A stretch of 64,000 nucleotides of DNA from Halomicroarcula saliterrae (GCF_031624395.1 NZ_JAMQON010000007.1:124001-188000), one strand, 5' to 3'. Shown: positions 25,599-34,501, numbered from the stretch's first letter. Notes: generated by a model from the letters alone, not told the origin. Made by a program: numbers and translations.

Positions 25599-25883
25599 AT
25601 GGTAGACCGAATCATGACGGTCAACGCGTACACGACCTTCGACCTGCTCGACGGCGAGATAGAGGGCCACGGGTTCGACGAGGAGGCCCTGGCCGTGCTG
25701 AACGTCACCTCGCCGAAGAAGAACCCCGACCACGTCTCCCTCCAGCTCGAACTGGACAACACCCAACTGGACAGCGTGAAACCCCACGCCGACAAGGTGA
25801 CACTCACGCCGGCACAGGCCCGCGAGATGGCCGCCGAACTGGAGAAACACGCCGACAAGGTAGAGGCCGCCCAGTCCGAGTGA
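25599..25883 (+). CDS. uncharacterised haloarchaeal protein (possibly DUF6360)
   Basis: 94-aa acidic soluble protein, starting MVDRIMTVNAYTTFDLLDGEIEGHGFDEEALAVLNVTS. It has an N-terminal beta-rich half and a C-terminal amphipathic helix (TPAQAREMAAELEKHADKVEAAQ). I believe it belongs to a small haloarchaeal family of unknown function. It starts about 25 nt after the regulator, with a GTTAAG box inside the regulator's end as possible promoter. Confidence 0.7.
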   Translation: MVDRIMTVNAYTTFDLLDGEIEGHGFDEEALAVLNVTSPKKNPDHVSLQLELDNTQLDSVKPHADKVTLTPAQAREMAAELEKHADKVEAAQSE

Positions 25884-25939
25884 GGCGGTCCGTCGAACGA
25901 CCCGGTAGTTCTTTGATGTGTCGTGCCATACCACGGCAC

Positions 25940-26239
25940 ATGTCGACCGACACGCCCGGCAACCCCGCAGCGCGGGAACTGGGGTACTGCCCGTGTTGTG
26001 GCTATCAGACGCTGCCGGAGGGACAGCCGGGGTCCTACGAGGTCTGTCCGGTCTGTCACTGGCTCGACGACCCGACGCAGTTCGGCGACGACGACTACGT
26101 GGGCGAGAGCAACCACGTCTCCCTGTCGACAGCCCGGGAGAACTTTCGTGAATACGGCGCCTGCACGCCCGACGAGGCCGGGAGCTGTCTCGACCCGGAC
26201 GAGTTCGACCGGGACCCGAACTGGCCCTACGACAGGTAG
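25940..26239 (+). CDS. CPCC-type cysteine-rich zinc-binding protein
   Basis: 99 aa. It is marked by GYCPCCGYQTLPE (about 15-27) and YEVCPVCHWLDDPTQ (about 35-49), the paired CxxC pattern of the Pfam CPCC family, which should hold one zinc ion. The remainder (NHVSLSTARENFREYGAC) matches the conserved C-terminal part. Function is unknown. ATG 25940 is the natural start. Confidence 0.88.
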   Translation: MSTDTPGNPAARELGYCPCCGYQTLPEGQPGSYEVCPVCHWLDDPTQFGDDDYVGESNHVSLSTARENFREYGACTPDEAGSCLDPDEFDRDPNWPYDR

Positions 26240-26270
26240 GACCTATTAGTCGCCCGGCACACACGCCGGT

Positions 26271-27146
26271 ATGGTCGAGGAAGACCGGGCGGACATCTCG
26301 CCGGAGGCGGCGTTCGGGCTGGTGGGCCACGAACTGCGTATCGGCATCCTGCGCGAGCTGGGTGACGCCGACGAACAGCGCCTCTCGTTCTCGGCGCTGC
26401 GCGAGCGCGTCGGGGAGCGCGACAGCGGGAAGTTCAACTACCACCTCTCGAAGCTGGAGGGCCGTTTCGTCGCCAAGACCGGCTCGGGCGCCTACGCGCT
26501 GACCTACCCCGGCCACCGCGTCGTCGACGCCATCCACGACGGGGCCTTCCACCAGCAACACGGGGTCGAGCGCGAGCCCCTCTCGGGGTCCTGTATCGAC
26601 TGTGGCGGCGGCCTCGCGTTCACCTACGAGACTATCAGGGGCGGCCGCGTCGCCTGCGTGGCGTGTGGGCGGCGACACCTCCGGTACCCCTTCGACCCCG
26701 GCGGGCTGGTCGACCGCAGCGGCGACGAACTGGGGCGGGCGTTCGACCGGGTGGCGCGCTCGACGTGGGCGCGGGCCCGCGCCGACGTCTGTCCGGTGTG
26801 TTCCGGCCACGTCGAGGTCCGAGTCAGGGACGACGCGCCGCCGAAGGCGGTCGCCGTCCGGGGCCATCCCGTCACGGTCGGGTTCGACTGCGAGCAGTGC
26901 AGCTACCACGCCGACGTGCCGGCCGGGGCGATACTGCTCGACCACCCGGAAGTCCTGGGGTTCTGTTACGAGCACGGGGTGGACCTCCGCGAGCGCCCGC
27001 TCTGGGAGCTCCCGTTCGTCGTCGACCCCGGCGCCGTCGCGGTTCGGAACGACGACCCGTGGGAGGTCGCGGTGACGGTCACCGCCGGCGACGCCGAGCG
27101 CGTGGCCGTCCTCGACGAGTCGGGCACCGTCACGCGGTTCGACTAG
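26271..27146 (+). CDS. ArsR-like winged-helix protein with two zinc ribbons
   Basis: 291 aa. Residues 8-85 form a winged HTH (AAFGLVGHELRIGILRELG...FNYHLSKLEGRFV) of the kind common in haloarchaeal regulators. Two ribbons follow, CIDCGG...CVACGRRH (about 103-131) and CPVCSGH...CEQCSYH (about 173-206), and then a beta-rich domain. It is probably a transcription regulator with a metal-stabilised sensor part. The target is unknown. Its end overlaps the convergent FMN reductase by 4 nt. Confidence 0.85.
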   Translation: MVEEDRADISPEAAFGLVGHELRIGILRELGDADEQRLSFSALRERVGERDSGKFNYHLSKLEGRFVAKTGSGAYALTYPGHRVVDAIHDGAFHQQHGVEREPLSGSCIDCGGGLAFTYETIRGGRVACVACGRRHLRYPFDPGGLVDRSGDELGRAFDRVARSTWARARADVCPVCSGHVEVRVRDDAPPKAVAVRGHPVTVGFDCEQCSYHADVPAGAILLDHPEVLGFCYEHGVDLRERPLWELPFVVDPGAVAVRNDDPWEVAVTVTAGDAERVAVLDESGTVTRFD

Positions 27147-27718
27147 TCGTCGGTCGGGACGGGAGCGTCCGCGGCTGGCGGGCTGGGGTCGATAGCCGCG
27201 TAGGCGACGACCTGCTCGCCGAGTTCGTCGACCCGGTCCCGGTCGCCCTCGGGGAGTTCGTCGCCGATACTGTGGGAGTCGGTGACGGCCGCCTGGTGTG
27301 GGAGGACCCACGCGTCGAGGGCGCGACAGACCGCCCGGAGATGTTCGAGGGCGGGCAGCGGGAAGCCGCCGCCGGCGACGGCCAGCAGGCCGACAGTCGT
27401 CTCGTCGAACTCGTCGAAGCCGCAGTAGTCGAGCAGCGTCTTCAGGGGCGAGCTGTAGGAGCCGTGGTACATCGGTGTCCCGAGGACGACCGAATCGGCG
27501 GCCTCGATGCGGTCGGTCAGCGCTGCCACGTCGGCCGGCGGCTCCGCGTTCGGGTCGAACGTGGGGAGGGCGACCGCCCGCAGGTCCAGCAGTTCGGTGC
27601 GAGCGCCGCGCTGTCGGGCGGCTTCGAGGGCCCGTTCCGTGGCGATGCGAGTGACACTCTCGTCGTTCAGACTCCCGACGACGCCGACGACCAGCGGTCG
27701 CGGTTGCTTCGGTGGCAT
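27143..27718 (-). CDS. NADPH-dependent FMN reductase family
   Basis: 191-aa flavodoxin-fold oxidoreductase. VVGVVGSLNDESVTR (about 9-23) binds FMN phosphate, LGTPMYHGSYSSPLKTLLDY (about 78-97) is the family motif, and VGLLAVAGGGFP follows. It is likely a quinone, chromate or azo-type reductase; the physiological acceptor is unknown. I use ATG 27718 because the nine codons before it lack the family pattern. Confidence 0.88.
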   Translation of the reverse strand: MPPKQPRPLVVGVVGSLNDESVTRIATERALEAARQRGARTELLDLRAVALPTFDPNAEPPADVAALTDRIEAADSVVLGTPMYHGSYSSPLKTLLDYCGFDEFDETTVGLLAVAGGGFPLPALEHLRAVCRALDAWVLPHQAAVTDSHSIGDELPEGDRDRVDELGEQVVAYAAIDPSPPAADAPVPTDD

Positions 27719-27799
27719 ACGTGTAGCCAGCCGCGGGAGCCACATTACTGTTCGCAGAACGACAGTTCTGTTGGCCGCCTTACTGAAACTGAGTTCGGC

Positions 27800-28654
27800 T
27801 TACGCCGCGAGCGCGATGTCCAGATACAGCATGACGATAGTGCCGGCCATCAGCCCCAGGGTCGCCACCCGCTCGTAGCCGCTCCGGTGTGTCTCCGGGA
27901 TTATCTCGTCGGAGATGACGAAAAGCATCGCGCCCGCGGCAAAGCCCATCGCGTAGGGGAGCAGCGGTTCGACGGTAGCGACGGCGACCGCGCCCAGAAC
28001 GGCGAGGGGTATCTCGACCACACCCGCACGGATACCCGCGACGACGGCGTAGAGGCGGCGGTCCAGCCCCGCGTTGATGGCGGCGACCGACACCGCCAGC
28101 CCCTCGGGGATGTTCTGGATGCCGATGGCGAGCATCAGCGAGACGGCCGCGCCGAGCTGGCTGGGGTCGCTCGCCGCCGCGCCGAAGCCGACGCCGACGG
28201 CCAGCCCCTCGGGCATGTTGTGGAGCGTGATAGCGAGGATGAAGAGGACCACGCCCGCGAGCCGCTCCTCGTCGACGGGTAGCGACTCGCTGGGCCGGGC
28301 CGCGTCCTCGCGCTTGCTCCCGGTCAGTAGATAGTGGGCGTGGGGGAGAAAGCGGTCGGCCTGGTCGAGAAAGAGCGCGCCGAGACCGACGCCGACGAGC
28401 GTCGGGACCGGGTTGCCGCCGGAGTACTCCTCGATGCCGGGGATGATGAGGCTCGTGAAGGCCGCCGCGAGCATCACGCCCGCCGCGAAGCCAAGCGCCG
28501 CGTCGAGGGCGCGCTCGGAGGGGTTGCGCCACACCAGCACCAGCGACGCCCCAAAGAGGTTCATCGCGGCGATGACGAGCCCGCCCAGCAGCCCCAACAC
28601 TAGCGCGTCCGTGCCGACGAGCGACGTAATCGTCTCGGTGAATCCGGACTGCAT
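27800..28654 (-). CDS. ZIP-family divalent metal transporter
   Basis: 284-aa membrane protein with eight predicted helices. The metal path is marked by TLHNMPEGLAVGVGF in helix IV (about 155-170) and GIQNIPEGLAVS in helix V (about 190-201), the hallmark of ZIP importers of Zn/Fe. EIIPETH appears in the following helix, and a His-poor loop (SKREDAARPSES) lies between helices III and IV. The GufA-like branch fits best. No iron box is visible upstream, so zinc is more likely than iron. Confidence 0.9.
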   Translation of the reverse strand: MQSGFTETITSLVGTDALVLGLLGGLVIAAMNLFGASLVLVWRNPSERALDAALGFAAGVMLAAAFTSLIIPGIEEYSGGNPVPTLVGVGLGALFLDQADRFLPHAHYLLTGSKREDAARPSESLPVDEERLAGVVLFILAITLHNMPEGLAVGVGFGAAASDPSQLGAAVSLMLAIGIQNIPEGLAVSVAAINAGLDRRLYAVVAGIRAGVVEIPLAVLGAVAVATVEPLLPYAMGFAAGAMLFVISDEIIPETHRSGYERVATLGLMAGTIVMLYLDIALAA

Positions 28655-28718
28655 CGTCCAGTCGTGTGTGACCCGGGGTTTTGTAGCTACCGGCAGCGGG
28701 GCGCTCGGACCGACTGCG

Positions 28719-29855
28719 TCAGAACGGGCCGTCGGCCTGTGCCAGCCGGCGCATCTCCATCGCCGAGGAGAAGTCCTCGCGGGAGACGACGTGGGTCCCT
28801 TCGGCGCTCTCGACGAGGGCGGCAGTCGCCCGATTGGTGTCGAGTTCGACCAGCGCGTCGAAGGCGGACATCGCCGCGTCCAGTCGGGGGAGGTCCGTCA
28901 GCATCAGGTCCGCGACGGTATCGGCCTCTCGCTGGGCCGTCGAGAGCTCGCGGAAGTCGGCGACGGTGACGACGCCGACCACCTCGCCGCCCTGCGTGAC
29001 GGTGAACTCCGTCGCCCGCTCGGCGAACATCAGGTCGACCAGCTCCTCGACCGTGGCGTCGGCGTCGACGGTGAGCCGCGTCGGGCGTGCGATGTCGCCG
29101 ACGGTCAGGCCTTCGAGCAGGTCCGCCAGTGCGACGGTCCGTGACTCACCGCTCGCGGCGCCGTAGATGAACAGCGCGAGCAAGAGCAGCAGCGGCGAAA
29201 AGGAAATTACGCCGAAGACGGCGAACAGAATCGCGAAGTAGGTCCCCACGCGCGCCGCGATGCGCGTCGCGGAGGCGTAGGGGCGACTCCGGGCCAGCAG
29301 CGCCCGCAGGACCCGCCCGCCGTCCATCGGGAACGCCGGCAGCATGTTGAACACGGCGAGGATGATGTTCGTCACGGCGAGCCAGCCGACGACGAACAGG
29401 AGCACCGGCGCGCTGTCGGGCAACACGAGCAGTGCGGCGTAACAGCCCACGCCGGTGAGGATGCTCGTTATCGGCCCCGCGACGGCGATGGCGAGCTCGC
29501 GGTTCCACTCCCGGGGGAGCTGTTTGAAACTGGCCAGCCCGCCGAGAATCCACAGCGTGATGGACTCGACTTCGAGGTCGTAGCGCATCGCCGCCCAGGC
29601 GTGGCCCAGTTCGTGCAGCGTGACGCTGGCGAAGAGACCGACGGCGGCGAGTGTCCCGATGAGCCACGGCGTCGAACCGGCCCGCAGGACCGAGAGGTCC
29701 AGTTCCGTTCCGGCGAGGGCGCCGACGACGCCGGCGTAGGTCTCGATTTGCGTGCCGCTGCCGATGAGCCACGCAAGCACCGGTAGAAAGACCAGCAAGG
29801 AGATGTTGATCTTTATCGGGATACCCCATATCGTCGCGACGCGGAAGTTTCGCAC
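28719..29855 (-). CDS. site-2 protease family metalloprotease with CBS pair
   Basis: 378-aa intramembrane metalloprotease (M50). The zinc site is HELGHAWAAM (His81, Glu82, His85) plus FNMLPAFPMDGGR (about 169-181) with the third ligand Asp178. Six hydrophobic segments span about 15-235, and two CBS domains follow (about 245-375), which may sense a nucleotide. GTG 29855 gives the normal start VRNFRVATIWGIPIKINISLL. The upstream in-frame ATG would add an Arg/Ser-rich tail unlike the family. It sits back to back with the rhomboid gene. Confidence 0.9.
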   Translation of the reverse strand: MRNFRVATIWGIPIKINISLLVFLPVLAWLIGSGTQIETYAGVVGALAGTELDLSVLRAGSTPWLIGTLAAVGLFASVTLHELGHAWAAMRYDLEVESITLWILGGLASFKQLPREWNRELAIAVAGPITSILTGVGCYAALLVLPDSAPVLLFVVGWLAVTNIILAVFNMLPAFPMDGGRVLRALLARSRPYASATRIAARVGTYFAILFAVFGVISFSPLLLLLALFIYGAASGESRTVALADLLEGLTVGDIARPTRLTVDADATVEELVDLMFAERATEFTVTQGGEVVGVVTVADFRELSTAQREADTVADLMLTDLPRLDAAMSAFDALVELDTNRATAALVESAEGTHVVSREDFSSAMEMRRLAQADGPF

Positions 29856-29992
29856 GTGGGGACGGACGGCACGACGGGAGTAATAGTTTCGGCACTCGGA
29901 CCGTGAGTCGAGCCGGGCACGCGAACGGCTATTCTCACATCGAAAAAGGCGAAAGGAATTCAAGCGGGCGGACAGAAGCGACTGGCAAGCGA

Positions 29993-30619
29993 ATGGAGCT
30001 CTCGGTCAGGCGGCTGGTGGGGTACGTTCCGGTGACGGTCGTCGGCGTCGCGGTGGTGAGCGGGGTGCTCGCGGCCAACGGCGTCCGGTTCGACGACGTC
30101 TTCGGGCTACCTGGGGTCCCCTACCTGTTCAACCCCTTCAACTACACCGTAAACATGCTCTTTCACGCTGGCTGGGGCCACTACGCCGGGAACATGCGGC
30201 TGTGGCTCCCCGTCGGAATCGTGTTGACGTGGTTGACGAGCAACCGCCACGTCCTCTGGCTGGTTATCGCCGTGGGGGTCGGAAAGACGGCGACGGGTAT
30301 CCTCATTCAGGGGCCGACGGTCGGCATGAGCGGCGTCGTCTTCGGAGTCGCCGCCGCCGCGCTCGTGCGGTCGACTGACTACGCACTGCAGGACGCATCG
30401 CTCGAAACAGTCCAGACCGTCGTCGCCGGCCTCATGATACCGCTCGCGACCGGCTTCTTTCTCATCGTGATACTGGCCGGTCCCAGATGGATTGCGGACT
30501 TCTCGCATTTCCTCGGATTCCTCTTTGGCGGGGCCATCGAAGCGATGTACGTCTTCAGCGAGCGCGAGGGCGGCCGCGAGAGCGACGCGCGCTCGGTTCC
30601 GAGAAACATCGGCCGGTGA
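29993..30619 (+). CDS. rhomboid-family intramembrane serine protease
   Basis: 208 aa, six predicted helices. The catalytic dyad is visible: Ser113 in VGMSGVVFG and His172 in FSHFLGFLFGG. The oxyanion-side motif HAGWGHYAGNMRLW (His58, His63, Asn67) is in helix 2. It therefore has all residues for activity. ATG 29993 follows a TATA-poor region; longer frames upstream are Arg-rich and unlikely. A site-2 protease lies divergent to it, so two intramembrane proteases are neighbours. Confidence 0.88.
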   Translation: MELSVRRLVGYVPVTVVGVAVVSGVLAANGVRFDDVFGLPGVPYLFNPFNYTVNMLFHAGWGHYAGNMRLWLPVGIVLTWLTSNRHVLWLVIAVGVGKTATGILIQGPTVGMSGVVFGVAAAALVRSTDYALQDASLETVQTVVAGLMIPLATGFFLIVILAGPRWIADFSHFLGFLFGGAIEAMYVFSEREGGRESDARSVPRNIGR

Positions 30620-30681
30620 CAGACGAGTTCGGGCACGGCGGAGACAAAAGAGTCAGGGCCGCAACGGCCCCACGAACAGCT

Positions 30682-31347
30682 ATGCCCGACTGGAGCGTCT
30701 ATCTGGTGACCGGCGAGTCGCTGTCGGCGGGACGAACCACCCGCGAAATCGTCGCGGCCGCCATCGAGGGGGGCGTCGGCGTCGTGCAACTGCGCGAGAA
30801 AGACCGCACCGTCCGCGAGCGCTACGAGATGGGCCGGGAGATACGGGCGCAGTGCCGCGAGGCCGGCGTCGCCTTCGTCGTCAACGACCGGGTCGACCTC
30901 GCACGGGCGCTCGACGCCGACGGGGTCCATCTGGGCGACGACGACCTGCCGGTGCCGGTCGCCCGCGAGCTACTGGGCGCCGAGGCCGTCATCGGCCGCT
31001 CGGTGTCGACGGTCGAGGCCGCCGAGGCCGCCGCGGACGCCGGTGCCGACTATCTCGGCGTCGGGACCGTCTACCGCACACAGTCGAAAGACGACATCCC
31101 GGAGGCGGACCACGGCGTGGGACCCGAGCGCGTGGCCGAGATAGCCGACGCGGTCGACATCCCCCTCGTGGGCATCGGCGGCATCACGGCCGAGAACGCC
31201 GGCGAGGTCGCCGCGGCCGGCGCCGACGGCGTAGCCGTCATCACCGCGATTACGCGGGCCGACGACCCCGGGGCGGCGACGGCGTCGCTGGGTGAGGCGG
31301 TCGCCGAGGGGAAGCGGGAGCGGACGTCCGGTCCGAGCCAGCGGTGA
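30682..31347 (+). CDS. thiE: thiamine-phosphate synthase
   Basis: 221-aa TIM-barrel enzyme joining HMP-PP and HET-P to thiamine phosphate. Landmarks are GVGVVQLREKD (about 30-40; pyrophosphate Arg/Lys), FVVNDRVDLARALDADGVHLGDDDLP (about 72-97; Mg site), IGRSVST, YLGVGTVYRTQSKDD (about 130-144) and LVGIGGIT...GADGVAVITAI. The length is normal. The short intergenic space before it carries a GGGCCG/CGGCCC hairpin but nothing like a TPP riboswitch. Confidence 0.94.
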   Translation: MPDWSVYLVTGESLSAGRTTREIVAAAIEGGVGVVQLREKDRTVRERYEMGREIRAQCREAGVAFVVNDRVDLARALDADGVHLGDDDLPVPVARELLGAEAVIGRSVSTVEAAEAAADAGADYLGVGTVYRTQSKDDIPEADHGVGPERVAEIADAVDIPLVGIGGITAENAGEVAAAGADGVAVITAITRADDPGAATASLGEAVAEGKRERTSGPSQR

Positions 31348-31394
31348 GTGCGGTCGCCATTACAGCTATTACACTCGATTACATACGTCCGGCT

Positions 31395-31748
31395 ATGCCG
31401 ATTGACATCGACCGCTTCGAGGAGGGACCGGTCGAAGAACTCCGTGCTGGCGGCCCGACGAACGCCGAGGAGATACTCGGGTTTCTCGGGGCCCATCCGG
31501 ACCGGGCGTACACGCCCAGCGAGATACACGAGGCCACTGACGTCGCGCGCGGGAGCGTCGGTGTCGTGCTCTCGCGGCTCGAAGGTCGCGACCTCGTTCG
31601 CCACCGGGGCGACTACTGGGCCATCGGTGATGCAGACGACGTGGAGACGACACTCGCTTCGATGGGCGTCGCACGGGCCGTCACCGAACGGTTCGGACCC
31701 GAGGACCCCGACGAGTGGGGACCAGGAGTGGACGCGGAGACGGAGTGA
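31395..31748 (+). CDS. winged-helix protein, probable antitoxin/repressor of the MazF-like partner
   Basis: 117 aa with a MarR-like winged helix at about 20-75 (TNAEEILGFLGAHPDRAYTPSEIHEATDVARGSVGVVLSRLEGRDLV). A C-terminal tail of 40 acidic residues could wrap a toxin. Its TGA overlaps the next ATG as TGATG, so the two are coupled. In this arrangement with a PemK/MazF-type gene it is most simply an antitoxin that also represses its promoter. A TTACAT element about 24 nt upstream may be the TATA box. Confidence 0.75.
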   Translation: MPIDIDRFEEGPVEELRAGGPTNAEEILGFLGAHPDRAYTPSEIHEATDVARGSVGVVLSRLEGRDLVRHRGDYWAIGDADDVETTLASMGVARAVTERFGPEDPDEWGPGVDAETE

Positions 31749-32086
31749 TGAGCGACGAACAGGGGGAGGTCTGGTGGGGCCCGGCACCGCATAAATCGGG
31801 GCCCGCATACAGACCGTGGGTCGTCGTCAGCGACGGGACACAGCCGTTCGCTGATACCGAGTGTATCGGACTTGCGATGACGACACAGAAGCACGAGTCG
31901 GGAATCGCCGTCCCCGAGGACGCCTGGGTTCGAGGCGGGTCCCAGAAGCAGTCGTACGTCTCGCCGTGGTACACGGCGACGCTCAAGCATCGGGACCTGG
32001 ACAGACAACAGGGAGTTCTGAACGCTGCGCTCGTCGCGACGGTAATCGAAGCGTTCCATGGGTACACCGCGACTACGAACACGTGA
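31748..32086 (+). CDS. PemK/MazF-like protein, probable toxin
   Basis: 112-aa SH3-barrel-type protein. The N-terminus (EVWWGPAPHKSGPAYRPWVVVSDGTQPF) and GLAMTTQKHESGIAVPEDAWVRGGSQKQSYVSPW follow the PemK/MazF pattern of an early GDVWW-like strand, a central T/S-rich strand and a YVxPW motif. Known members cut mRNA. It is coupled to the winged-helix gene. Whether it is an active endoribonuclease is an inference. Confidence 0.75.
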   Translation: MSDEQGEVWWGPAPHKSGPAYRPWVVVSDGTQPFADTECIGLAMTTQKHESGIAVPEDAWVRGGSQKQSYVSPWYTATLKHRDLDRQQGVLNAALVATVIEAFHGYTATTNT

Positions 32087-32107
32087 AGCCGGTTCTCACA
32101 GTGCTGC

Positions 32108-32356
32108 TCACTCCGTCAGCTTCCGGCGCAACCGCGCTTCGTCCACCCGATATTTGAACGCCGGTGAGCCGTCCAGCAGGACGTAGGGCACGCGCTCGCC
32201 GTACTCCTCCCGGAGCTCCTCGTCCGTGTCCACGTCCACGAGGTCCATATCGACTGCGACGCCTTCCTCGTCGGCGACGCGTTCGATAGTGTCGACGGCC
32301 TGCGCACAGAGGTGGCAGTTCTCGCGGGTGTAGACGGTGACCGAAACGTCGCTCAT
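32108..32356 (-). CDS. glutaredoxin-family protein
   Basis: 82-aa thioredoxin-fold protein. It has YTRENCHLCAQAVDTI (about 9-24) with the redox CHLC site, RVPYVLLDG (about 55-63) with the cis-Pro, and FKYRVDEARLRRKL at the end. It is a DUF836-like glutaredoxin of the kind that reduces disulfides or binds glutathione-like thiols (gamma-glutamylcysteine in haloarchaea). Convergent with the MazF-like gene. Confidence 0.88.
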   Translation of the reverse strand: MSDVSVTVYTRENCHLCAQAVDTIERVADEEGVAVDMDLVDVDTDEELREEYGERVPYVLLDGSPAFKYRVDEARLRRKLTE

Positions 32357-32434
32357 CGCCCGGCGGTACGGGCCCGAGCGACAAAGGCGTACAGATTGCG
32401 AGGGGTTTCTGTGTCTGCAGTCCCAAATCGGGGT

Positions 32435-33367
32435 ATGTCAGGCTGGACCGCCGACGAGATGCCGGCGATGGACGGAGAGACGGTGGTCGTCACCGGGGCC
32501 AACAGCGGCCTCGGCTACGAGGGGGCGAAGGCGTTCGCCGACGCGGGCGCGACGGTCGTGATGGCGTGTCGGAGCGCGGAGCGCGGCGAGGCGGCCGCGA
32601 CGGATATCCGCCGGACCGTCCGGGGCGGCGCGCTCAACGTCCACGTGTGTGACCTGGCCGACCTCGACAGCGTCGCGGCCTTCGCCGAGGAGGCCATCGA
32701 GACCTACGACGGCATCGACGTGCTCTGTAACAACGCCGGCGTGATGGCCATCCCGCGACAGGAGACGGCCGACGGCTTCGAGATGCAACTCGGCGTGAAC
32801 CACCTCGGCCACTTCGCGCTGACGGGGCAGCTGCTGTCGGCGCTCCGGGCGAGCGAGGGCGAGAGCCGTATCGTCACGCAGTCCTCGCAGGCCCACACCG
32901 CCGGCGAGATGGACTTTTCTGACCTGCAGTCGGAGCGGGACTACGGGAAGTGGTCGGCCTACGGCCGGTCGAAACTGGCGAATCTCCTCTTTGCCTACGA
33001 GCTCCAGCGGCGGCTGCGCGAGGCCGACGCGGACGTCGTCAGCGTCGCCTGCCACCCCGGCTACGCGGACACCGACCTGCAGTTTCGCGGCCCCCGGGAG
33101 ATGGGGTCGAGCGTCCGGATGGGCGTGATGAAAGTCGCCAACGCCGTGTTCGGGCAGTCGGCCGCGCAGGGGGCGCTGCCGATGCTGTACGCCGCCGTCA
33201 GCGACGACGTCATCGGCGGCGAGTACGTCGGCCCGGGCGGGTTCCTGGACATGCGAGGCGCGCCCGAGTTCCAGACGTCCAACGCCGCTTCGCAAGACGA
33301 GGCCGACGCCGAGCGGCTGTGGACGGTGTCCGAAGAGTTGACAGGCGTCAGCTACGACTTCGGGTAA
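32435..33367 (+). CDS. short-chain dehydrogenase/reductase (retinol dehydrogenase-like)
   Basis: 310-aa SDR. The cofactor site is VVVTGANSGLGYEGA (about 17-31), DLADLDSV binds the adenine side, CNNAGVMA (about 92-99) follows, and the active site is Ser/Tyr/Lys with SSQAHT (about 152) and SAYGRSKLANLLFA (about 172-185). An extended C-terminus (to YDFG) resembles the oxidoreductases called retinol dehydrogenase or WW-domain oxidoreductase. The substrate is unknown. Confidence 0.92.
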   Translation: MSGWTADEMPAMDGETVVVTGANSGLGYEGAKAFADAGATVVMACRSAERGEAAATDIRRTVRGGALNVHVCDLADLDSVAAFAEEAIETYDGIDVLCNNAGVMAIPRQETADGFEMQLGVNHLGHFALTGQLLSALRASEGESRIVTQSSQAHTAGEMDFSDLQSERDYGKWSAYGRSKLANLLFAYELQRRLREADADVVSVACHPGYADTDLQFRGPREMGSSVRMGVMKVANAVFGQSAAQGALPMLYAAVSDDVIGGEYVGPGGFLDMRGAPEFQTSNAASQDEADAERLWTVSEELTGVSYDFG

Positions 33368-33415
33368 CCGAACCATCAGGTTTTCAGGCGACGACACGGA
33401 ACCCACGGTCAGCCT

Positions 33416-34501
33416 ATGCAACCGGTCGAGATCACCGTCAGACTGCTGGCCGGGCTCGCGCTCATCCTCGCCAACGGCTTCTTCGTCGCCATCGAGTTCG
33501 CGCTGACCCGGGCGCGACAGTTCACCGAGTCGGAGTTCGTCGGCGACGGGAACCCCGCGCTCGAACGGGCCTGGGAGATGACGAGCGAACTGGAGATATA
33601 TCTGACCAGCTGTCAGGTCGGCATCACGGCCTCCTCCATCGCCGTCGGTATCGTCGCCGAACCGGCGCTCGCGGCGCTGTTCGAGCCGGCCTTCGCTGGG
33701 TCGCGGCTGGCGGGTATCGGCCTCGGGGCCGCCATCGCCTTCGCCATCATCAACCTCGTGCACCTCACCCACGGCGAGCAGACGCCGACGTATCTGGGCG
33801 TCGAGCGCTCTCGCTTCGTCTGTCGGTACGGCGCGACGCCGCTGTACTGGTTCGCGAAGCTCATCTCGCCGCTCATCTCCGTCGGCGACAGGGTCGCGAA
33901 GTGGACCCTGGGCCTCTTCGGCGTCGAGATGTCCGGCGCGTGGCTCGAAGCCGAGGAGGACGTCATCGAGACGCAGGCCGACCTCCGCAACAAGCTCCAC
34001 GCGACTCTCGACGAGAGCGACCTCTCCGACGAGCGACGCGAGGAGGTGCTCGCGGCGCTGCACGCCGGCGACCAGCAGGTCCGTGACGTGATGGTCCCCG
34101 CCGGGAGCGTCGTCGCGCTCTCGACGGCCGACAGCGACGCCGAGAACGCTCGGAAGGTCGCCGAGACGCCCCACACCCGGTATCCGCTGACCGGTGCGGA
34201 CAGCGACGACCTGCTCGGCACCGTCTACGTCCCCGAACTGCTCCGGGCGGCGGCCGACACCGCGAGCGAGGGCGACCTGCTGGCCGGGGTGGACCTCGAA
34301 GCCGTCGCCGCCCCGCCCATGACGATGTCGGCCGACACGAGCGTCAGCGACGCCATCGACCGGTTCCAGGCCGAGAGTCAGGAGCTGGCAGTCGTGCTCG
34401 AAGACGGCGAGGTGTTGGGCCTGCTCACCGTCACCGACGCGCTGGAAGCCGTCGTGGGTGACATCCGCGACCCGATGGACGAACAGGCTGGAGTGGCATA
34501 G
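33416..34501 (+). CDS. CNNM/CorC-type membrane protein (DUF21 + CBS pair)
   Basis: 361 aa. The N-terminal DUF21/CNNM transmembrane domain (about 1-140, three to four helices) begins with ALILANGFFVAIEFAL. A linker helix and two CBS domains follow (about 205-350: RDVMVPAGSVVALS...MTMSADTSVSDAIDRFQAE). The family (HlyC/CorC, CNNM) is linked to Mg2+ or Na+ export and regulation. The C-terminal transporter-associated domain of many bacterial members is missing. The stop is followed directly by a perfect hairpin. Confidence 0.9.
   Translation: MQPVEITVRLLAGLALILANGFFVAIEFALTRARQFTESEFVGDGNPALERAWEMTSELEIYLTSCQVGITASSIAVGIVAEPALAALFEPAFAGSRLAGIGLGAAIAFAIINLVHLTHGEQTPTYLGVERSRFVCRYGATPLYWFAKLISPLISVGDRVAKWTLGLFGVEMSGAWLEAEEDVIETQADLRNKLHATLDESDLSDERREEVLAALHAGDQQVRDVMVPAGSVVALSTADSDAENARKVAETPHTRYPLTGADSDDLLGTVYVPELLRAAADTASEGDLLAGVDLEAVAAPPMTMSADTSVSDAIDRFQAESQELAVVLEDGEVLGLLTVTDALEAVVGDIRDPMDEQAGVA

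Noticed and set aside
25143-27743. 866-codon open frame on the minus strand
   Set aside because: It covers four well-supported genes in the wrong frame and shows no domain.
28654-28718. Iron box before the ZIP transporter
   Set aside because: No TTAGGC/GCCTAA-like palindrome is seen in the upstream space.
30620-30681. TPP riboswitch before thiE
   Set aside because: The space is only about 60 nt, with a single GGGCCG/CGGCCC hairpin and none of the conserved THI-box sequence.
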